From contig NZ_BCTT01000011.1 of assembly GCF_001590905.1 (NCBI RefSeq), positions 310,001 to 374,000 on the forward strand: 64,000 nucleotides of DNA, in the 5' to 3' direction. The DNA comes from Serratia grimesii NBRC 13537. GTDB lineage: Bacteria > Pseudomonadota > Gammaproteobacteria > Enterobacterales > Enterobacteriaceae. A program made the position numbers and the translations under genes. The notes under the pieces were generated by a model. The model ran no database searches, was not told the origin of the DNA, and worked only from the letters and a program-made list of their open reading frames with translations. This document shows, in pieces, positions 26,010 to 36,001 of this stretch (positions within the stretch are counted from its first letter, which is position 1; every line of letters starts with the position of its first letter).

Positions 26010-26085
26010 TGGTGCCCGGACTCGGAATCGAACCAAGGACACGGGGATTTTCAATCCCCTGCTCTACCGACTGAGCTATCCGGGC
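26010..26085 (-). tRNA. pheV: tRNA-Phe (anticodon GAA)
   Basis: A 76-base cloverleaf on the minus strand: acceptor GCCCGGA / TCCGGGC, D-arm TAGCTCAGTCGGTAGAGCA, anticodon stem-loop GGGGATTGAAAATCCCC with GAA, T-loop GGTTCGATTCC and encoded CCA. It stands alone between the efflux operon and nupC. No integrase or duplicated 3' end was found beside it. The symbol is the E. coli name and is only indicative. Confidence 0.95.
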
Positions 26086-26473
26086 AACGGGGCGCATTAA
26101 ACCGTATTGGCCGGATGTCGTCAATCGCTTTCTATCACAAAGCCGATCGGTTGCTCTATTTTCAAGCAAGTCCCGCCTCGCGTCTCTGCAATAGTCACAA
26201 TTTGTTAACTCTTCAGCCCTGGCTGTAAGCCTTGCCGTTACTTCAATTCCTGCTCAAACGCGGCAATCGTTGATCGGCTTTACAGGTGGTTATAACAGTA
26301 ACATGTTACATAATTGTATTTTAAGGATATTATTTTTTCATTTGTGATCGTTGTAACTTAAATAACATAAATTGAATGTTATGTTTCGATAATAACAATT
26401 TCATTCCTGGTATGGTTTGGGAGTGGGGTAGGGAGAAAGAACGTAAAAGTTCACAGATAAATTTGGAGAAAAA
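26086..26473 (+). promoter_or_regulatory. nupC upstream region with a 12-bp palindrome and a weak CRP-like half-site
   Basis: About 390 AT-rich bases hold the promoters for tRNA-Phe (left side, minus strand) and nupC. GTAACATGTTAC at 26298-26309 is a perfect palindrome. TGTGATCGTTGTAACT at 26343-26358 has one good CRP half-site (TGTGA) and one poor one. In E. coli nupC is controlled by CRP and CytR, so such sites are expected. GGAG at 26466-26469 is the nupC ribosome binding site. Confidence 0.4.
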
Positions 26474-27655
26474 GTGAAATACATCATAGGGATAATCTGC
26501 ATTATTGTTGTCTGTGTCTTAGCTCTCTTGGTAAGCAACGATCGCAAAAACATCCGCTACCGCCCGATCTTTGTGATGCTGGGCTGTCAGTTTGCCATGA
26601 CTGCACTGTTACTTAAGACCGATGTGGGCAACAAGGTTATTGGTGTGATCGCCGGGGTGTTTGGCAATTTGCTTTCTTACGCCAATGAAGGGGTCAACTT
26701 TGTTTTTGGCGGTTTGCTGAATAAAGGGGAGATTTCATTTTTCCTGTCTGTTTTGCTGCCTATCGTGTTTATTTCGGCGCTGATTGGCATCCTGCAACAC
26801 TGGCGTATTCTTGGTTTTATAATTAAATACATCGGGTTAGGCTTAAGCAAAGTTAACGGCATGGGGCGGCTCGAATCCTATAATGCCGTTGCTTCGGCGA
26901 TCCTCGGGCAGTCTGAAGTTTTCATCTCAGTTAAAAAGCAACTCGGGCTGTTACCGGAGCACCGTTTATATACGCTGTGTACATCTGCTATGTCGACGGT
27001 GTCTATGTCCATCGTGGGCGCCTACATGGTGATGCTTGATCCCCGCTACGTGGTAACCGCATTGGTGCTGAACCTGTTTGGTGGCTTCATTATGGCTTCA
27101 TTAATCAACCCTTATCAGGTCAAGCCAGAAGAAGACATCCTTAATGTGGTTGAAGGGGAAAAGCAGAGCTTCTTTGAAGTACTGAGCGAATACATCCTCG
27201 ATGGCTTTAAAGTGGCGGTGATCGTAGGTGCAATGCTGATTGGCTTTATTGCGTTGATCACCATGGCTAACGCGGTATTCACGGCCTTATTTGGCATCTC
27301 TTTCCAAGGCGTCTTGGGTTACCTGTTTTCTCCATTGGCTTTCCTGGTAGGGGTGCCTTGGAATGAAGCGGTGCAGGCTGGTGGCTTGATGGCAACCAAG
27401 ATCGTCAGTAACGAATTCGTTGCCATGCTCAACTTGTCTCAAGGTGGGTATCACTTCACTGAACGTACCATGGCGATTATCTCGGTCTTCCTGGTGTCGT
27501 TCGCCAACTTCTCTTCCATTGGCATCATCGTCGGCGCCATCAAAGCGTTGGATTCCAAACAAGGGAACAGCGCCGCTCGCTTTGGTTTAAAGCTGCTTTA
27601 CGGTTCTACGCTGGTCAGTTTCCTCAACGCTGCCGTGGTGGGGTTCTTCTTTTAA
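26474..27655 (+). CDS. nupC: NupC-family nucleoside:H+ symporter
   Basis: A 393-residue concentrative nucleoside transporter with three N-terminal helices and the conserved core: [15 protein letters not shown] substrate motif (here [14 protein letters not shown]), [24 protein letters not shown], and the C-terminal [15 protein letters not shown] and [16 protein letters not shown]. Length is close to E. coli NupC (400). It brings pyrimidine and adenine nucleosides across the inner membrane. It is the first of four same-strand genes for nucleotide and nucleoside use. Confidence 0.92.
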   Translation: MKYIIGIICIIVVCVLALLVSNDRKNIRYRPIFVMLGCQFAMTALLLKTDVGNKVIGVIAGVFGNLLSYANEGVNFVFGGLLNKGEISFFLSVLLPIVFISALIGILQHWRILGFIIKYIGLGLSKVNGMGRLESYNAVASAILGQSEVFISVKKQLGLLPEHRLYTLCTSAMSTVSMSIVGAYMVMLDPRYVVTALVLNLFGGFIMASLINPYQVKPEEDILNVVEGEKQSFFEVLSEYILDGFKVAVIVGAMLIGFIALITMANAVFTALFGISFQGVLGYLFSPLAFLVGVPWNEAVQAGGLMATKIVSNEFVAMLNLSQGGYHFTERTMAIISVFLVSFANFSSIGIIVGAIKALDSKQGNSAARFGLKLLYGSTLVSFLNAAVVGFFF

Positions 27656-27719
27656 TCAACAGAGTGCCACATCGACAGCGTGTGGCTGGACAGTTTTGCT
27701 GCAATATAGGGAATGTGTG

Positions 27720-29669
27720 ATGAAAATGATTTCTCCAACCAAAATTTCGTTATTAGCCATGATGGTTGCTGGCGCAGTAAATGCTGCAACGGTGGATCTC
27801 CGCGTTATGGAGACCACCGACGTCCATGGCAATGTGATGGATTACGACTATTACAAAGATCAGGCTACAGCCCAGTATGGTCTGGTGAGAGCCGCTTCGT
27901 TAATCGATGCTGCCCGTGAGGAAGTGACCAACAGTGTGTTGGTGGATAATGGTGACATTATCCAGGGTAGCCCGATGGCAGATTATGCCGCCGCTAATCT
28001 GAAAAAAGGCGAGGTACATCCAGTCTATCAGGCGATGAACGCCCTGAACTATGTCGTTGGCAATATTGGTAACCACGAATTCAATTACGGTTTGGATTAT
28101 TTACAACTGGCGATCAGCGGGGCCAAGTTCCCGTACATTAATGCCAATGTGTATGACGCCAAAACCAAAAAACCTTATTTCAAACAGTACCTGATCGTGG
28201 ATTCGCCGGTTAAAGATCGTGAAGGCAAAGTGCATAATTTGCGTATTGGCTATATCGGTTTCGTGCCACCGCAGGTCGTTCTGTGGGATAAGGCAAAACT
28301 GTCCGGCAAGGTGATCACCAAAGACATCACTGAAACGGCCAGAGAGTTGGTGCCGCAAATGCGTAAAGAGGGAGCGGATATCGTTATCGCTATCGCCCAC
28401 TCTGGCCTTTCTGCCGATCCTTATAAAGCCTTGGCAGAAAATTCTGTGTATTACCTTTCGCAGGTTCCGGGGATTGATGCCATTGCGTTCGGCCATTCTC
28501 ACGGTATTTTCCCTAGCAAGAGCTTCGCTGCAATCCCCGGGGTTGATATCGATCAGGGGACAGTCAACGGCGTACCTGCGGTGATGCCGGGCCACTGGGC
28601 TGATCACCTGGGGGTTATTGATCTAGTACTTGAAGGGGAAACTAACAACTGGAAGGTTGTATCCAGCCGTGCAGAGGCGCGACCAATTTTCGACAAGAAA
28701 AACGACAAGTCAGTGGCGGCTGCCAAAACAGCGCTGGTGAAAACGCTGGAACAGGCGCATGACGATACGCGTAAGTTCGTTAACAAGCCTATCGGTACTA
28801 TCGCTGAAGATACCAATACCTATTTGGCGTTGGTGCAGGACTCCTCAGCAATCCAGATTATCCGTGAAGCGCAGAAAGCCTATGTTAAGCACTATATCCA
28901 GGGCGATCCGGATCTGGCAGATATACCCGTGATTTCGGCTGCTGCGCCGTTTAAAGCCGGTGGCAGGAAGAACGATCCGGCGGCCTTTGTCGATATGCGC
29001 AAAGGGCCTTTGAGCTTCCGTAATGCGGCAGATCTTTACCAGTACGCCAATACGCTGGCCGCAGTGAAAGTACAGGGAAGCGATCTGAAAGAGTGGTTAG
29101 AGTGCTCTGCCGGCATGTATAACCAGATAGACGTGAAGACGGATAAGCCACAGTCACTGCTTAATTGGGACGGTTTTCGCGCTTATAACTTCGATATGTT
29201 TGACGACCTGAGTTATCAAATAGATGTGACTCAGCCCGCGCGTTACGACGGCGATTGCAACCTGATTAACCCACAGGCGCAACGCATCACGTCACTGACC
29301 TATCAGGGTAAGCCGATCGCAGCCCATGCGCGATTCCTGGTTGCCGTTAACAACTACCGGGCATTTACCGGCAAGTTTGCAGGGACGGGGGAAAAGCATG
29401 TTGTTATCTCCTCTCCGGACGAAGTGCGCACCATTGTTGCTAATTACATCAGTGAACAAACCAAACAACATGGTGAGTATAAGCCACAAGTAATAAACAG
29501 CTGGCAGATTGCACCTATTTCCTCGGATAAGAAATTAGATATTCGGATGGAAACATCGCCAAGCCAGAATGCTGCTGCTTATATCAAGCAAGCTGCTCAG
29601 CACCCTATGGAATTGATTGAAAAAGACGATATTGGTTTTGCTATTTATAAAATTAATTTACAGAAATAA
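27720..29669 (+). CDS. cpdB: periplasmic 2',3'-cyclic-nucleotide phosphodiesterase / 3'-nucleotidase (CpdB-like)
   Basis: A 649-residue exported metallophosphoesterase (E. coli CpdB 647). It has a signal peptide ([22 protein letters not shown]), then a calcineurin-type domain with [30 protein letters not shown] and HSGLSADP, and a C-terminal nucleotidase domain with [15 protein letters not shown]. It converts cyclic and 3'-nucleotides in the periplasm to nucleosides. Start is ATG 27720 after AGGGA, not the longer frame. It lies between nupC and pdp, feeding the symporter. Enterics usually carry cpdB next to cysQ, so this may be an operon-specific paralogue. Confidence 0.9.
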   Translation: MKMISPTKISLLAMMVAGAVNAATVDLRVMETTDVHGNVMDYDYYKDQATAQYGLVRAASLIDAAREEVTNSVLVDNGDIIQGSPMADYAAANLKKGEVHPVYQAMNALNYVVGNIGNHEFNYGLDYLQLAISGAKFPYINANVYDAKTKKPYFKQYLIVDSPVKDREGKVHNLRIGYIGFVPPQVVLWDKAKLSGKVITKDITETARELVPQMRKEGADIVIAIAHSGLSADPYKALAENSVYYLSQVPGIDAIAFGHSHGIFPSKSFAAIPGVDIDQGTVNGVPAVMPGHWADHLGVIDLVLEGETNNWKVVSSRAEARPIFDKKNDKSVAAAKTALVKTLEQAHDDTRKFVNKPIGTIAEDTNTYLALVQDSSAIQIIREAQKAYVKHYIQGDPDLADIPVISAAAPFKAGGRKNDPAAFVDMRKGPLSFRNAADLYQYANTLAAVKVQGSDLKEWLECSAGMYNQIDVKTDKPQSLLNWDGFRAYNFDMFDDLSYQIDVTQPARYDGDCNLINPQAQRITSLTYQGKPIAAHARFLVAVNNYRAFTGKFAGTGEKHVVISSPDEVRTIVANYISEQTKQHGEYKPQVINSWQIAPISSDKKLDIRMETSPSQNAAAYIKQAAQHPMELIEKDDIGFAIYKINLQK

Positions 29670-29686
29670 AGACTAAGGGAAAGACA

Positions 29687-30988
29687 ATGAGAATGGTTGA
29701 TATCATCGCCAAAAAGCGCGATGGAAAAGAACTGACAACGCAAGAAATTGCATTTTTTGTTGATGGTTATACCCAGGGCAATATTCCTGATTACCAGGCG
29801 AGTGCACTGGCAATGGCGATCTTTTTCCAGGATATGAACGATCGTGAACGCGCTGATCTGACTATGGCGATGGTGAATTCAGGGGATGTGATCGATCTTT
29901 CTGCGATCGAAGGCGTAAAGGTCGATAAACACTCGACTGGCGGCGTTGGCGATACGACGACGCTGGTGCTGGCACCTTTAGTGGCGGCACTGGATATCCC
30001 GGTTGCGAAAATGTCCGGTCGTGGTTTGGGCCACACCGGCGGCACGATCGATAAGCTGGAAGCCGTGGCGGGTTTCCATGTGGAAATTTCCAGTGAACAG
30101 TTTATCGAGCTGGTTAATCGCGACAAAATTGCTGTGATTGGTCAAACCGGTAATTTGACCCCGGCGGATAAAAAACTGTATGCGCTGCGTGATGTTACTA
30201 GCACGGTAAACTCCATTCCGCTGATCGCCGGCTCAATCATGAGCAAGAAGATTGCCGCAGGGGCTGATGCGATCGTACTGGATGTGAAAACCGGTGCAGG
30301 CGCATTTATGAAAACCACCGACGACGCGATCGCACTGGCGACGGCGATGGTACGCATTGGCAATCACGTCGGTCGTAATACGATGGCGGTGATTTCTGAT
30401 ATGTCGCAGCCACTGGGCTACGCTATCGGGAATGCGCTGGAGGTGAAAGAGGCCATCGAAACGCTGCGTGGTGAAGGGCCGGAAGATCTGACCGAACTGG
30501 TGATGCAGTTGGGCAGCCAAATGGTGGTGTTGGCGAAAAAGGCAGATTCTTTACCTGCCGCACGCCAGATGCTGGAAGAGGTAATCCGTAACGGTAAAGC
30601 GTTGGCTAAATTCCGTGATTTCCTGGCGAACCAGGGAGGGGATGCTTCGATGGTAGATCACCCCGAGAAGCTGCCGCAGGCGAAATATCGGATTGAAGTC
30701 CCGGCCAAACAAGCTGGAGTGGTCGCAAACATTGTTGCCGACGAGATCGGTGTCGCGGCGATGTTACTCGGGGCTGGGCGTGCAACCAAGGAAGATGATA
30801 TCGATTTGGCTGTTGGCCTGATGATGCATAAGAAAGTCGGTGATCGGGTAGCCATCGGTGACTCACTGCTGACGATTCATGCGAACCGCGAGGATGTGGC
30901 AAGCGTGATGGCGAAAATATATGAAAGCATCACCATTGCGGACAAAGCAGAAGTACCTAAGTTAATTCACACCATTATTACCCAGTAA
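29687..30988 (+). CDS. pdp: pyrimidine-nucleoside phosphorylase, Firmicutes Pdp type
   Basis: A 433-residue member of the thymidine/pyrimidine phosphorylase family: N-terminal [17 protein letters not shown], phosphate motif [18 protein letters not shown], signature [16 protein letters not shown] and [15 protein letters not shown]. It splits uridine, deoxyuridine or thymidine with phosphate to give a base and a pentose phosphate. Length and wording match Bacillus Pdp (433-434 residues) as I remember it, and differ clearly from enteric DeoA (440, LFLAQEIIRKKRDG...). It lies 17 bases after the nucleotidase gene with GGGAAAG before the ATG. Broader substrate range than DeoA is the family expectation. 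Confidence 0.9.
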   Translation: MRMVDIIAKKRDGKELTTQEIAFFVDGYTQGNIPDYQASALAMAIFFQDMNDRERADLTMAMVNSGDVIDLSAIEGVKVDKHSTGGVGDTTTLVLAPLVAALDIPVAKMSGRGLGHTGGTIDKLEAVAGFHVEISSEQFIELVNRDKIAVIGQTGNLTPADKKLYALRDVTSTVNSIPLIAGSIMSKKIAAGADAIVLDVKTGAGAFMKTTDDAIALATAMVRIGNHVGRNTMAVISDMSQPLGYAIGNALEVKEAIETLRGEGPEDLTELVMQLGSQMVVLAKKADSLPAARQMLEEVIRNGKALAKFRDFLANQGGDASMVDHPEKLPQAKYRIEVPAKQAGVVANIVADEIGVAAMLLGAGRATKEDDIDLAVGLMMHKKVGDRVAIGDSLLTIHANREDVASVMAKIYESITIADKAEVPKLIHTIITQ

Positions 30989-30999
30989 ATGTAAACCAT

Positions 31000-31025
31000 G
31001 TTCCTCTCTACTTTTAGAGAGGAAC
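31000..31025 (+). terminator. hairpin between pdp and the OprD-like porin gene
   Basis: A perfect 10-bp stem (GTTCCTCTCT / AGAGAGGAAC) with a six-base loop, 12 bases after the pdp stop. No U-tract follows, so it may only reduce read-through into the porin gene. Confidence 0.5.
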
Positions 31026-31101
31026 AACTTCGTATCACAATAAAATCTAATTATTAAATATAAATATCTCTGGGTTATTAAATAGAAAACGGGATTTTTC
31101 T

Positions 31102-32448
31102 ATGAATAAAATAATGCAATTTAAAATAAACCGACCACTGGCACTGCTCTCTATTTTATTTTCTTTTCAGGGTGTAGCAGAAGAAATTAAAGTAACGAAT
31201 AACGGTAATATGTTTTCCAATGTGATTAATGACAGCCATGCGGATCTGTCGTTCCGCAATGTATTTAAAAACCTCAGCACGGAGGACTATGGTCAGCGCT
31301 CAAATCAGACCGCTTGGGGGCAAGGGATCACCCTTGATTATCAGTCCGGTTATTTCGCGGATATGCTGGGGATAGATGCGTCTTATTATGGTGTGGTGAA
31401 ATTGGCGGCCAGCGATGATTTTTGGGGCCGTAGTGTGTTGTATAACGACAATGGTCAGGCTAAAGGTTTTAATAAGATCGGCCAACTCTATCTGAAAGGG
31501 CGTTTGGGAGATGACGATACCTACTTGCATCTGTATTCCGGCTGGCAACAGATAAAAAAATGGGGCGCGCTCAATAACTCAACGCGGGCTATTCCAAGCA
31601 CTTATCTGGGCTGGCGTGGTGAAGCAGCTACTGGGCCATTACGCGTTCGCGGCGCCTATGTGACGCGCTACAGTGACAGGGATTCCCCGGATAAAATTCA
31701 TTTCCGAACGGCGGATAAAAAGCAGATTAGCAGTATTGCTACCGGTGAGTTGAGCTATAGCGATCGGGGTTACAGTGCGCTCTATTTCTTCGGTGAAAGC
31801 CATAACTATCTGCAACGGCAGGGGCTGGAATTAGGTTGGCAACCTGCCGCCTGGGTTGATCATCGTTTCAAGTTGGCGAGCCAATTTTACCTTAATCATG
31901 GTTTGAATGACTGGACGCATATGTCACGTAGTCATAAAACCTTTGATGATGATGCCTATCATGCAGCGATGTATGCCGAGTGGCGCGCAGATCGCTGGAA
32001 GCATAAGGTTGGGGCGTCTTACACCCGCGCCTCGTTGTCTGGCGGGTTAGGGCGTTTTGAGTGGCACCTGGCCAAGCACAGTCGAGGGACGTTTAACTCG
32101 ATGGCTGACAGTTGGGGCAATGACTATGTTGGCGATAAAGAAAAGATGCTGGCCTGGACGTTCGGTTATGCAATTTTACCGGAAGTTGAGTTGGGTATGG
32201 TCACCAACTACGGGTGGGGAATGAAGTACCAAGGTCAGAAGCTTGATCGTGGGGAAACGCTGGTTTATTCACGTTGGACGCCTTCACAGCCAGCGTTAAA
32301 AAACCTGGCGATACAGCTTTCTGGCGGCCCTTCCTGGAATTTCCAAAGTCAGCATAATCAACCCAAGTTGACGCCGGACGGCAAACCGATGCGTGCGAGA
32401 AACCATTCGATCGAACTGCAAGTGGATTACGCGTTTAACTTGTTCTAA
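31102..32448 (+). CDS. OprD-family outer membrane porin
   Basis: A 448-residue protein with a signal peptide (residues ~1-26, cleaved after VA in FQGVAEE) and an OprD/ChiP-type barrel: N-terminal DLSFRNVFKNLS, AWGQGITLDYQSGYF, LGIDASYYGVVKLA, and a C-terminal VDYAFNLF strand. OprD-family channels are substrate-specific for small solutes. Placement after nupC-cpdB-pdp suggests a channel for nucleosides or nucleotides, a role filled by Tsx in E. coli. That substrate is inferred. It has its own ~110-base AT-rich leader, so it may also have its own promoter. Confidence 0.88.
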   Translation: MNKIMQFKINRPLALLSILFSFQGVAEEIKVTNNGNMFSNVINDSHADLSFRNVFKNLSTEDYGQRSNQTAWGQGITLDYQSGYFADMLGIDASYYGVVKLAASDDFWGRSVLYNDNGQAKGFNKIGQLYLKGRLGDDDTYLHLYSGWQQIKKWGALNNSTRAIPSTYLGWRGEAATGPLRVRGAYVTRYSDRDSPDKIHFRTADKKQISSIATGELSYSDRGYSALYFFGESHNYLQRQGLELGWQPAAWVDHRFKLASQFYLNHGLNDWTHMSRSHKTFDDDAYHAAMYAEWRADRWKHKVGASYTRASLSGGLGRFEWHLAKHSRGTFNSMADSWGNDYVGDKEKMLAWTFGYAILPEVELGMVTNYGWGMKYQGQKLDRGETLVYSRWTPSQPALKNLAIQLSGGPSWNFQSQHNQPKLTPDGKPMRARNHSIELQVDYAFNLF

Positions 32449-32459
32449 TCATGTCAGTC

Positions 32460-32487
32460 TTGCCATGTGAGGTTATTCACATGGCAA
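32460..32487 (+). terminator. hairpin after the OprD-like gene
   Basis: A perfect 11-bp stem (TTGCCATGTGA / TCACATGGCAA) with a GGTTAT loop, 12 bases after the stop. It is followed by AAAAATAAATAATT rather than U, so termination is likely but not of the classical form. Confidence 0.5.
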
Positions 32488-33097
32488 AAAATAAATAATT
32501 ATGCATTTTTAGTGGTTATTAACCGGCTTGAACCGTCAAAAAAAACGTGCAATCATTGCGCAAATTCACGATGCGGTGATTCCCCCTCATCATAAGTCAG
32601 AGGATTACAGGCATGACTGGTTTTGTTGTTCAAGCGCAGTTGCGCACCAGACATCTTATGATGCCATCACTCTGTTCTTACTTTTCCCGAACGCGGTCCG
32701 CCAGAAATACCCAGCCTGCCATGCGGTAAGGCTATCTGATGCTCGCTGTTAGGCATTATTAAAAATAGAACTGCGGTTCTGATTTTACTGATGTCTATTG
32801 GTCGCTGCCGATACCAGCCCCTAATATATCCTTCATACTTGAAGCTGCATCTGTGTTGGCTACATTCACACGCCCGAATCACTGACTGATGTCAGCTCAT
32901 CGGGACTTGTTCACTTGCCGCCTCGATGCAACTCCAATTATTTTGGATAGATACCTGATAATCTTAGGAGAGTCAGCCGGTCATGCCTATTTAGGGTAAA
33001 TGCTGCGACGCCGGACATCACTTTACCGGGATAACCTTTGTTATCTCATTACTGTGCCCTGTGGCACACCCTCATCCTTAACCGTTTGAGAGTTAGC
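32488..33097. other. gene-free region upstream of speC
   Basis: About 610 bases. The frame at 32528-32752 starts at TTG with no ribosome site and poor protein composition, so I do not accept it. The palindromic repeat at 32822-32950 occupies the middle. The 32950-33097 part is the speC leader, with GAGAG ten bases before the start. No polyamine-sensing leader peptide could be recognised. Confidence 0.4.
32822..32950. repeat. ~125-bp palindromic intergenic repeat (copy 1)
   Basis: Ends are inverted: ATACTTGAAGCTGCAT on the left and ATGCAACTCCAATTAT on the right. An inner perfect hairpin CTGAC-TGAT-GTCAG lies near 32882-32895. The phrase CTGTGTTGGCTACATTCACACGCCCGAATCACT-type sequence recurs in other intergenic spots here (52455) and is familiar from Serratia and Yersinia genomes. 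Confidence 0.6.
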
Positions 33098-35263
33098 ATG
33101 ATGAAAGAATTGAAAATCGCCACCAGCGCCAGCCTGGTCGCTACCATTGAAACGCTGCGTCAGATCGTCCGCGTAGAGCAAACGGACTTCACCGATGTCG
33201 CTGCGTTAGTGGTGTCGGTTGATGACGTCAACACCGGTATCCTGGCGCACCTTAAAGCGACCGGGTTCGAGATCCCGACCTTTGTGGCGGTTGCCGCGGA
33301 TGAACATCTTTCCCCGGACTACCTACCTTTTATCAGTGGCGTTTTTGCGCTGGACGGTGCCAGTAAGGCGTTCTACATGGCGCAATTGGAAGCTGCTGCG
33401 GATGCTTACGAACAAGCGCTGTTGCCGCCGTTTTTCAAAACATTGAAAACCTACGTGGAAATGGAGAACTCGACCTTTGCTTGCCCTGGGCATCAGGGGG
33501 GGGAGTTTTTCCGCAAGCACCCGGCCGGCCGGAAGTTTTTTGAGTTCTACGGTGAAACACTTTTCCGTTCTGACATGTGCAACGCTGACGTTAAGTTGGG
33601 CGATCTTCTGATCCACGAAGGGTCGGCCAAGGATGCACAAAAACATGCTGCGCGGGTATTCAATGCCGATAAAACCTATTTCGTGCTCAATGGTACTTCG
33701 GCAGCCAACAAAGTCGTGACCAATGCATTGCTGACGCGTGGCGACCTGGTTTTGTTCGATCGCAACAACCATAAATCCAACCACCACGGTGCGTTGATCC
33801 AGGCCGGGGCTACGCCGGTATATCTGGAAACCGCGCGTAACCCGTTTGGTTTTATTGGCGGCATTGATTCACGCTGTTTTGATGAGCACTATCTGCGCGA
33901 GCAAATTCGTGACGTAGCGCCCGAGAAGGCCAATGCAGCACGTCCGTTCCGGCTGGCAATTATTCAGCTCGGTACTTATGACGGCACTATCTATAACGCA
34001 CGCCAGGTGATCGACTCTATCGGCCACCTGTGTGACTACATCCTGTTTGACTCTGCCTGGGTGGGTTACGAAGGCTTTATCCCGATGCTGAAAGAGTGTT
34101 CGCCGCTGTTGCTGGAGCTCGATGAGCTGGATCCGGGTATCTTTGTCACCCAGTCGGTACACAAGCAGCAGGCCGGTTTCTCGCAGACCTCGCAAATCCA
34201 CAAAAAAGACGACCATATCAAGGGCCAGAAGCGCCACTGCAATCATAAGCATCTCAATAATGCTTTCATGCTGCACGCCTCGACCAGCCCGTTTTACCCG
34301 CTATTCGCTGCGCTGGATGTGAATGCCAAGATGCACGCCGGGGCTGCCGGTCGTCGCATGTGGATGGATTGCGTGAAATTGGGTATTGAGACGCGCAAGC
34401 AACTGTTGGAACGTTGCTCGCAGCTCAAGCCGTTTATTCCGCTGCAGGTGGCGGGTAAGAATTGGCAAGATTACGACACTGATCTGATCGCCAACGACGC
34501 GCGTTTCTTCAATTTTGTACCGGACGAGAAATGGCACGGTTTTGAAGGTTATGCCCAGGACCAGTATTTGGTTGACCCGTGCAAATTGCTGTTGACCACG
34601 CCGGGTATAGACGCAACCACCGGCCAGTACACCGAGTTCGGCGTGCCGGCGACCATTCTGGCCAACTTCTTGCGTGAGAACGGCATCGTTCCGGAAAAAT
34701 GTGATCTTAATTCAATCTTGTTCCTGCTGACCCCGGCGGAAAATCCGGCCAAGATGGAACAGTTGGTGGATATGTTGGTGCAGTTCGAGCGCTATGTGGC
34801 AGAAGACGCGCCGTTAAGTGTGGTTTTGCCAACGGTATATCGCAAGAATGAACAGCGCTATCGTGGTTATACCCTGCGCCAGTTGTGTCAGGAAATGCAT
34901 GACCTGTACGTCAGTTTTGATGTGAAACAATTGCAGAAAGAGATGTTCCGCCAGCGTCATTTCCCACAGGTGATGATGAACCCGCAAGACGCTAACGTAG
35001 AGTTTATTCGCGACAATGTTGAGCTGGTACCCATTGCTCAGGCGGAAGGGCGCATTGCGGCTGAAGGGGCGCTGCCATACCCGCCGGGTGTACTCTGTGT
35101 GGTACCTGGGGAAGTGTGGGGTGGCGCAGTTCAGCGCTACTTTTTGGCATTGGAAGATGGGATTAACCGGCTACCGGGATTTTCTCCAGAGTTGCAGGGC
35201 GTTTATATCGAGAAAAAGGATCACGGTTGGAAGCGTATCTTCGGCTATATGATCAAGCAATAA
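33098..35263 (+). CDS. speC: ornithine decarboxylase (biosynthetic)
   Basis: A 721-residue PLP enzyme of the fold-I prokaryotic ornithine/lysine/arginine decarboxylase family that makes putrescine from ornithine. It has an N-terminal wing domain, then the core with STFACPGHQGGEFF, FNADKTYFVLNGTSAANK, FDRNNHKSNHHGAL and the PLP-binding VHKQQAGFSQTSQIHKK (Lys). The C-terminal domain has GALPYPPGVLCVVPGE. E. coli SpeC is 711 residues and follows the same text for long stretches. The ATG pair at 33098/33101 is chosen; the extra 20 upstream codons in the open frame have no homology. Confidence 0.93.
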   Translation: MMKELKIATSASLVATIETLRQIVRVEQTDFTDVAALVVSVDDVNTGILAHLKATGFEIPTFVAVAADEHLSPDYLPFISGVFALDGASKAFYMAQLEAAADAYEQALLPPFFKTLKTYVEMENSTFACPGHQGGEFFRKHPAGRKFFEFYGETLFRSDMCNADVKLGDLLIHEGSAKDAQKHAARVFNADKTYFVLNGTSAANKVVTNALLTRGDLVLFDRNNHKSNHHGALIQAGATPVYLETARNPFGFIGGIDSRCFDEHYLREQIRDVAPEKANAARPFRLAIIQLGTYDGTIYNARQVIDSIGHLCDYILFDSAWVGYEGFIPMLKECSPLLLELDELDPGIFVTQSVHKQQAGFSQTSQIHKKDDHIKGQKRHCNHKHLNNAFMLHASTSPFYPLFAALDVNAKMHAGAAGRRMWMDCVKLGIETRKQLLERCSQLKPFIPLQVAGKNWQDYDTDLIANDARFFNFVPDEKWHGFEGYAQDQYLVDPCKLLLTTPGIDATTGQYTEFGVPATILANFLRENGIVPEKCDLNSILFLLTPAENPAKMEQLVDMLVQFERYVAEDAPLSVVLPTVYRKNEQRYRGYTLRQLCQEMHDLYVSFDVKQLQKEMFRQRHFPQVMMNPQDANVEFIRDNVELVPIAQAEGRIAAEGALPYPPGVLCVVPGEVWGGAVQRYFLALEDGINRLPGFSPELQGVYIEKKDHGWKRIFGYMIKQ

Positions 35264-35344
35264 TTTGGTAGGGCCGCAGAGCGAATGTTAGTCAGTTAGT
35301 CTTTGTGAAGATGGGGGATATTTCGGTCGATTAACGCTGGTGAC

Positions 35345-35880
35345 CATGAAACACCGGCGCCCCGACCGAGCAAGGGACCCTAGGCGCGGTCCCTTGCAAC
35401 CCACGCCTTGCCCTATCAGACGGTTGGCTGCGCCAACGACTCTCTCTTTGTCACTCCGCATCACGGCCGGCTACGACAGACGTCCCTGTCTGTCTCGCCT
35501 GAAACCGCCATCCATGGCGGTTTCGCCTATGCTTTGTTCCTGCGTTCGACGTCTTCAAGGGCGTCCAACACCGTGCTCATAGAGGCACTTTCGTCGTTTT
35601 TCGGTAGGTAGCCCACAGAGGGGGTAGGTTGCCCGGTGGCTGCTGATTAGGGTGTTGACCTTAATGCGCATCACCGGCTGCCGAGCAAGGCGGCGTTGTC
35701 AGGGGCAACCGGCCAGGGAAGGCCGGTTGAGGCGAGACGAACAGGGATGTTTGTCGTAGCCGACCCGCCCGGCAACGCTGACGCTGCGAGGGGACCCGCG
35801 TAGCGGGCAGCTGGTGTTAAGCAGGGGCGCGGGTGGAGGGGCCGCGCCTTCGGCCCCTCCAATTGCCGTTCATCTTGGCG
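35345..35880. repeat. GC-rich hairpin-dense intergenic element after speC
   Basis: Within ~535 bases there are several perfect hairpins: 35370-35397 (10-bp stem around CTAGGCGC), 35423-35437, 35501-35524 (11-bp, GAAACCGCCAT arms), 35706-35729 (9-bp) and 35835-35860 (10-bp). Two arms 31 bases long, 35469-35499 and 35731-35761, are inverted copies with 27 of 31 matches, so the element could fold as one large structure. A 67-codon frame at 35408-35611 ends ASNTVLIEALSSFFGR, wording I associate with 'Icd-like/ash' ORFs of enteric satellite prophages, and continues in frame after a stop as PTEGVGCPVAAD. Probably a prophage-derived or structural RNA relic; coding is doubtful. Confidence 0.6.
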
Positions 35881-36001
35881 GCAAAGAAATACCGAACGTT
35901 TATGGCAATTCCTCATACACGGAACCTTCAGAGACCGAATAAAACCAGCCATTCTGATTAACTGACAAGCATTAGCTCGCAGGGGCTGCTTTTAAATCAC
36001 C

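Noticed and set aside
26010..26085. tRNA-Phe as an integration site for a genomic island
   Set aside because: No integrase gene and no duplicate of the tRNA 3' end were seen within the flanking several kilobases.
25744..26169. 141-codon minus-strand frame across the tRNA-Phe gene
   Set aside because: It reads straight through the tRNA and its terminator, which cannot be coding.
32528..32752. 74-codon plus-strand frame before speC
   Set aside because: Begins at TTG without a ribosome binding site, has unusual Cys/His-rich composition and is not recognisable.
35340..35582. 80-codon plus-strand frame in the hairpin element
   Set aside because: Basic, low-complexity translation over palindromes; the Icd-like frame overlaps it and is itself doubtful.
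35671..35952. 93-codon minus-strand frame in the hairpin element
   Set aside because: Open because of GC-rich palindromes; no ribosome site and no protein-like pattern.
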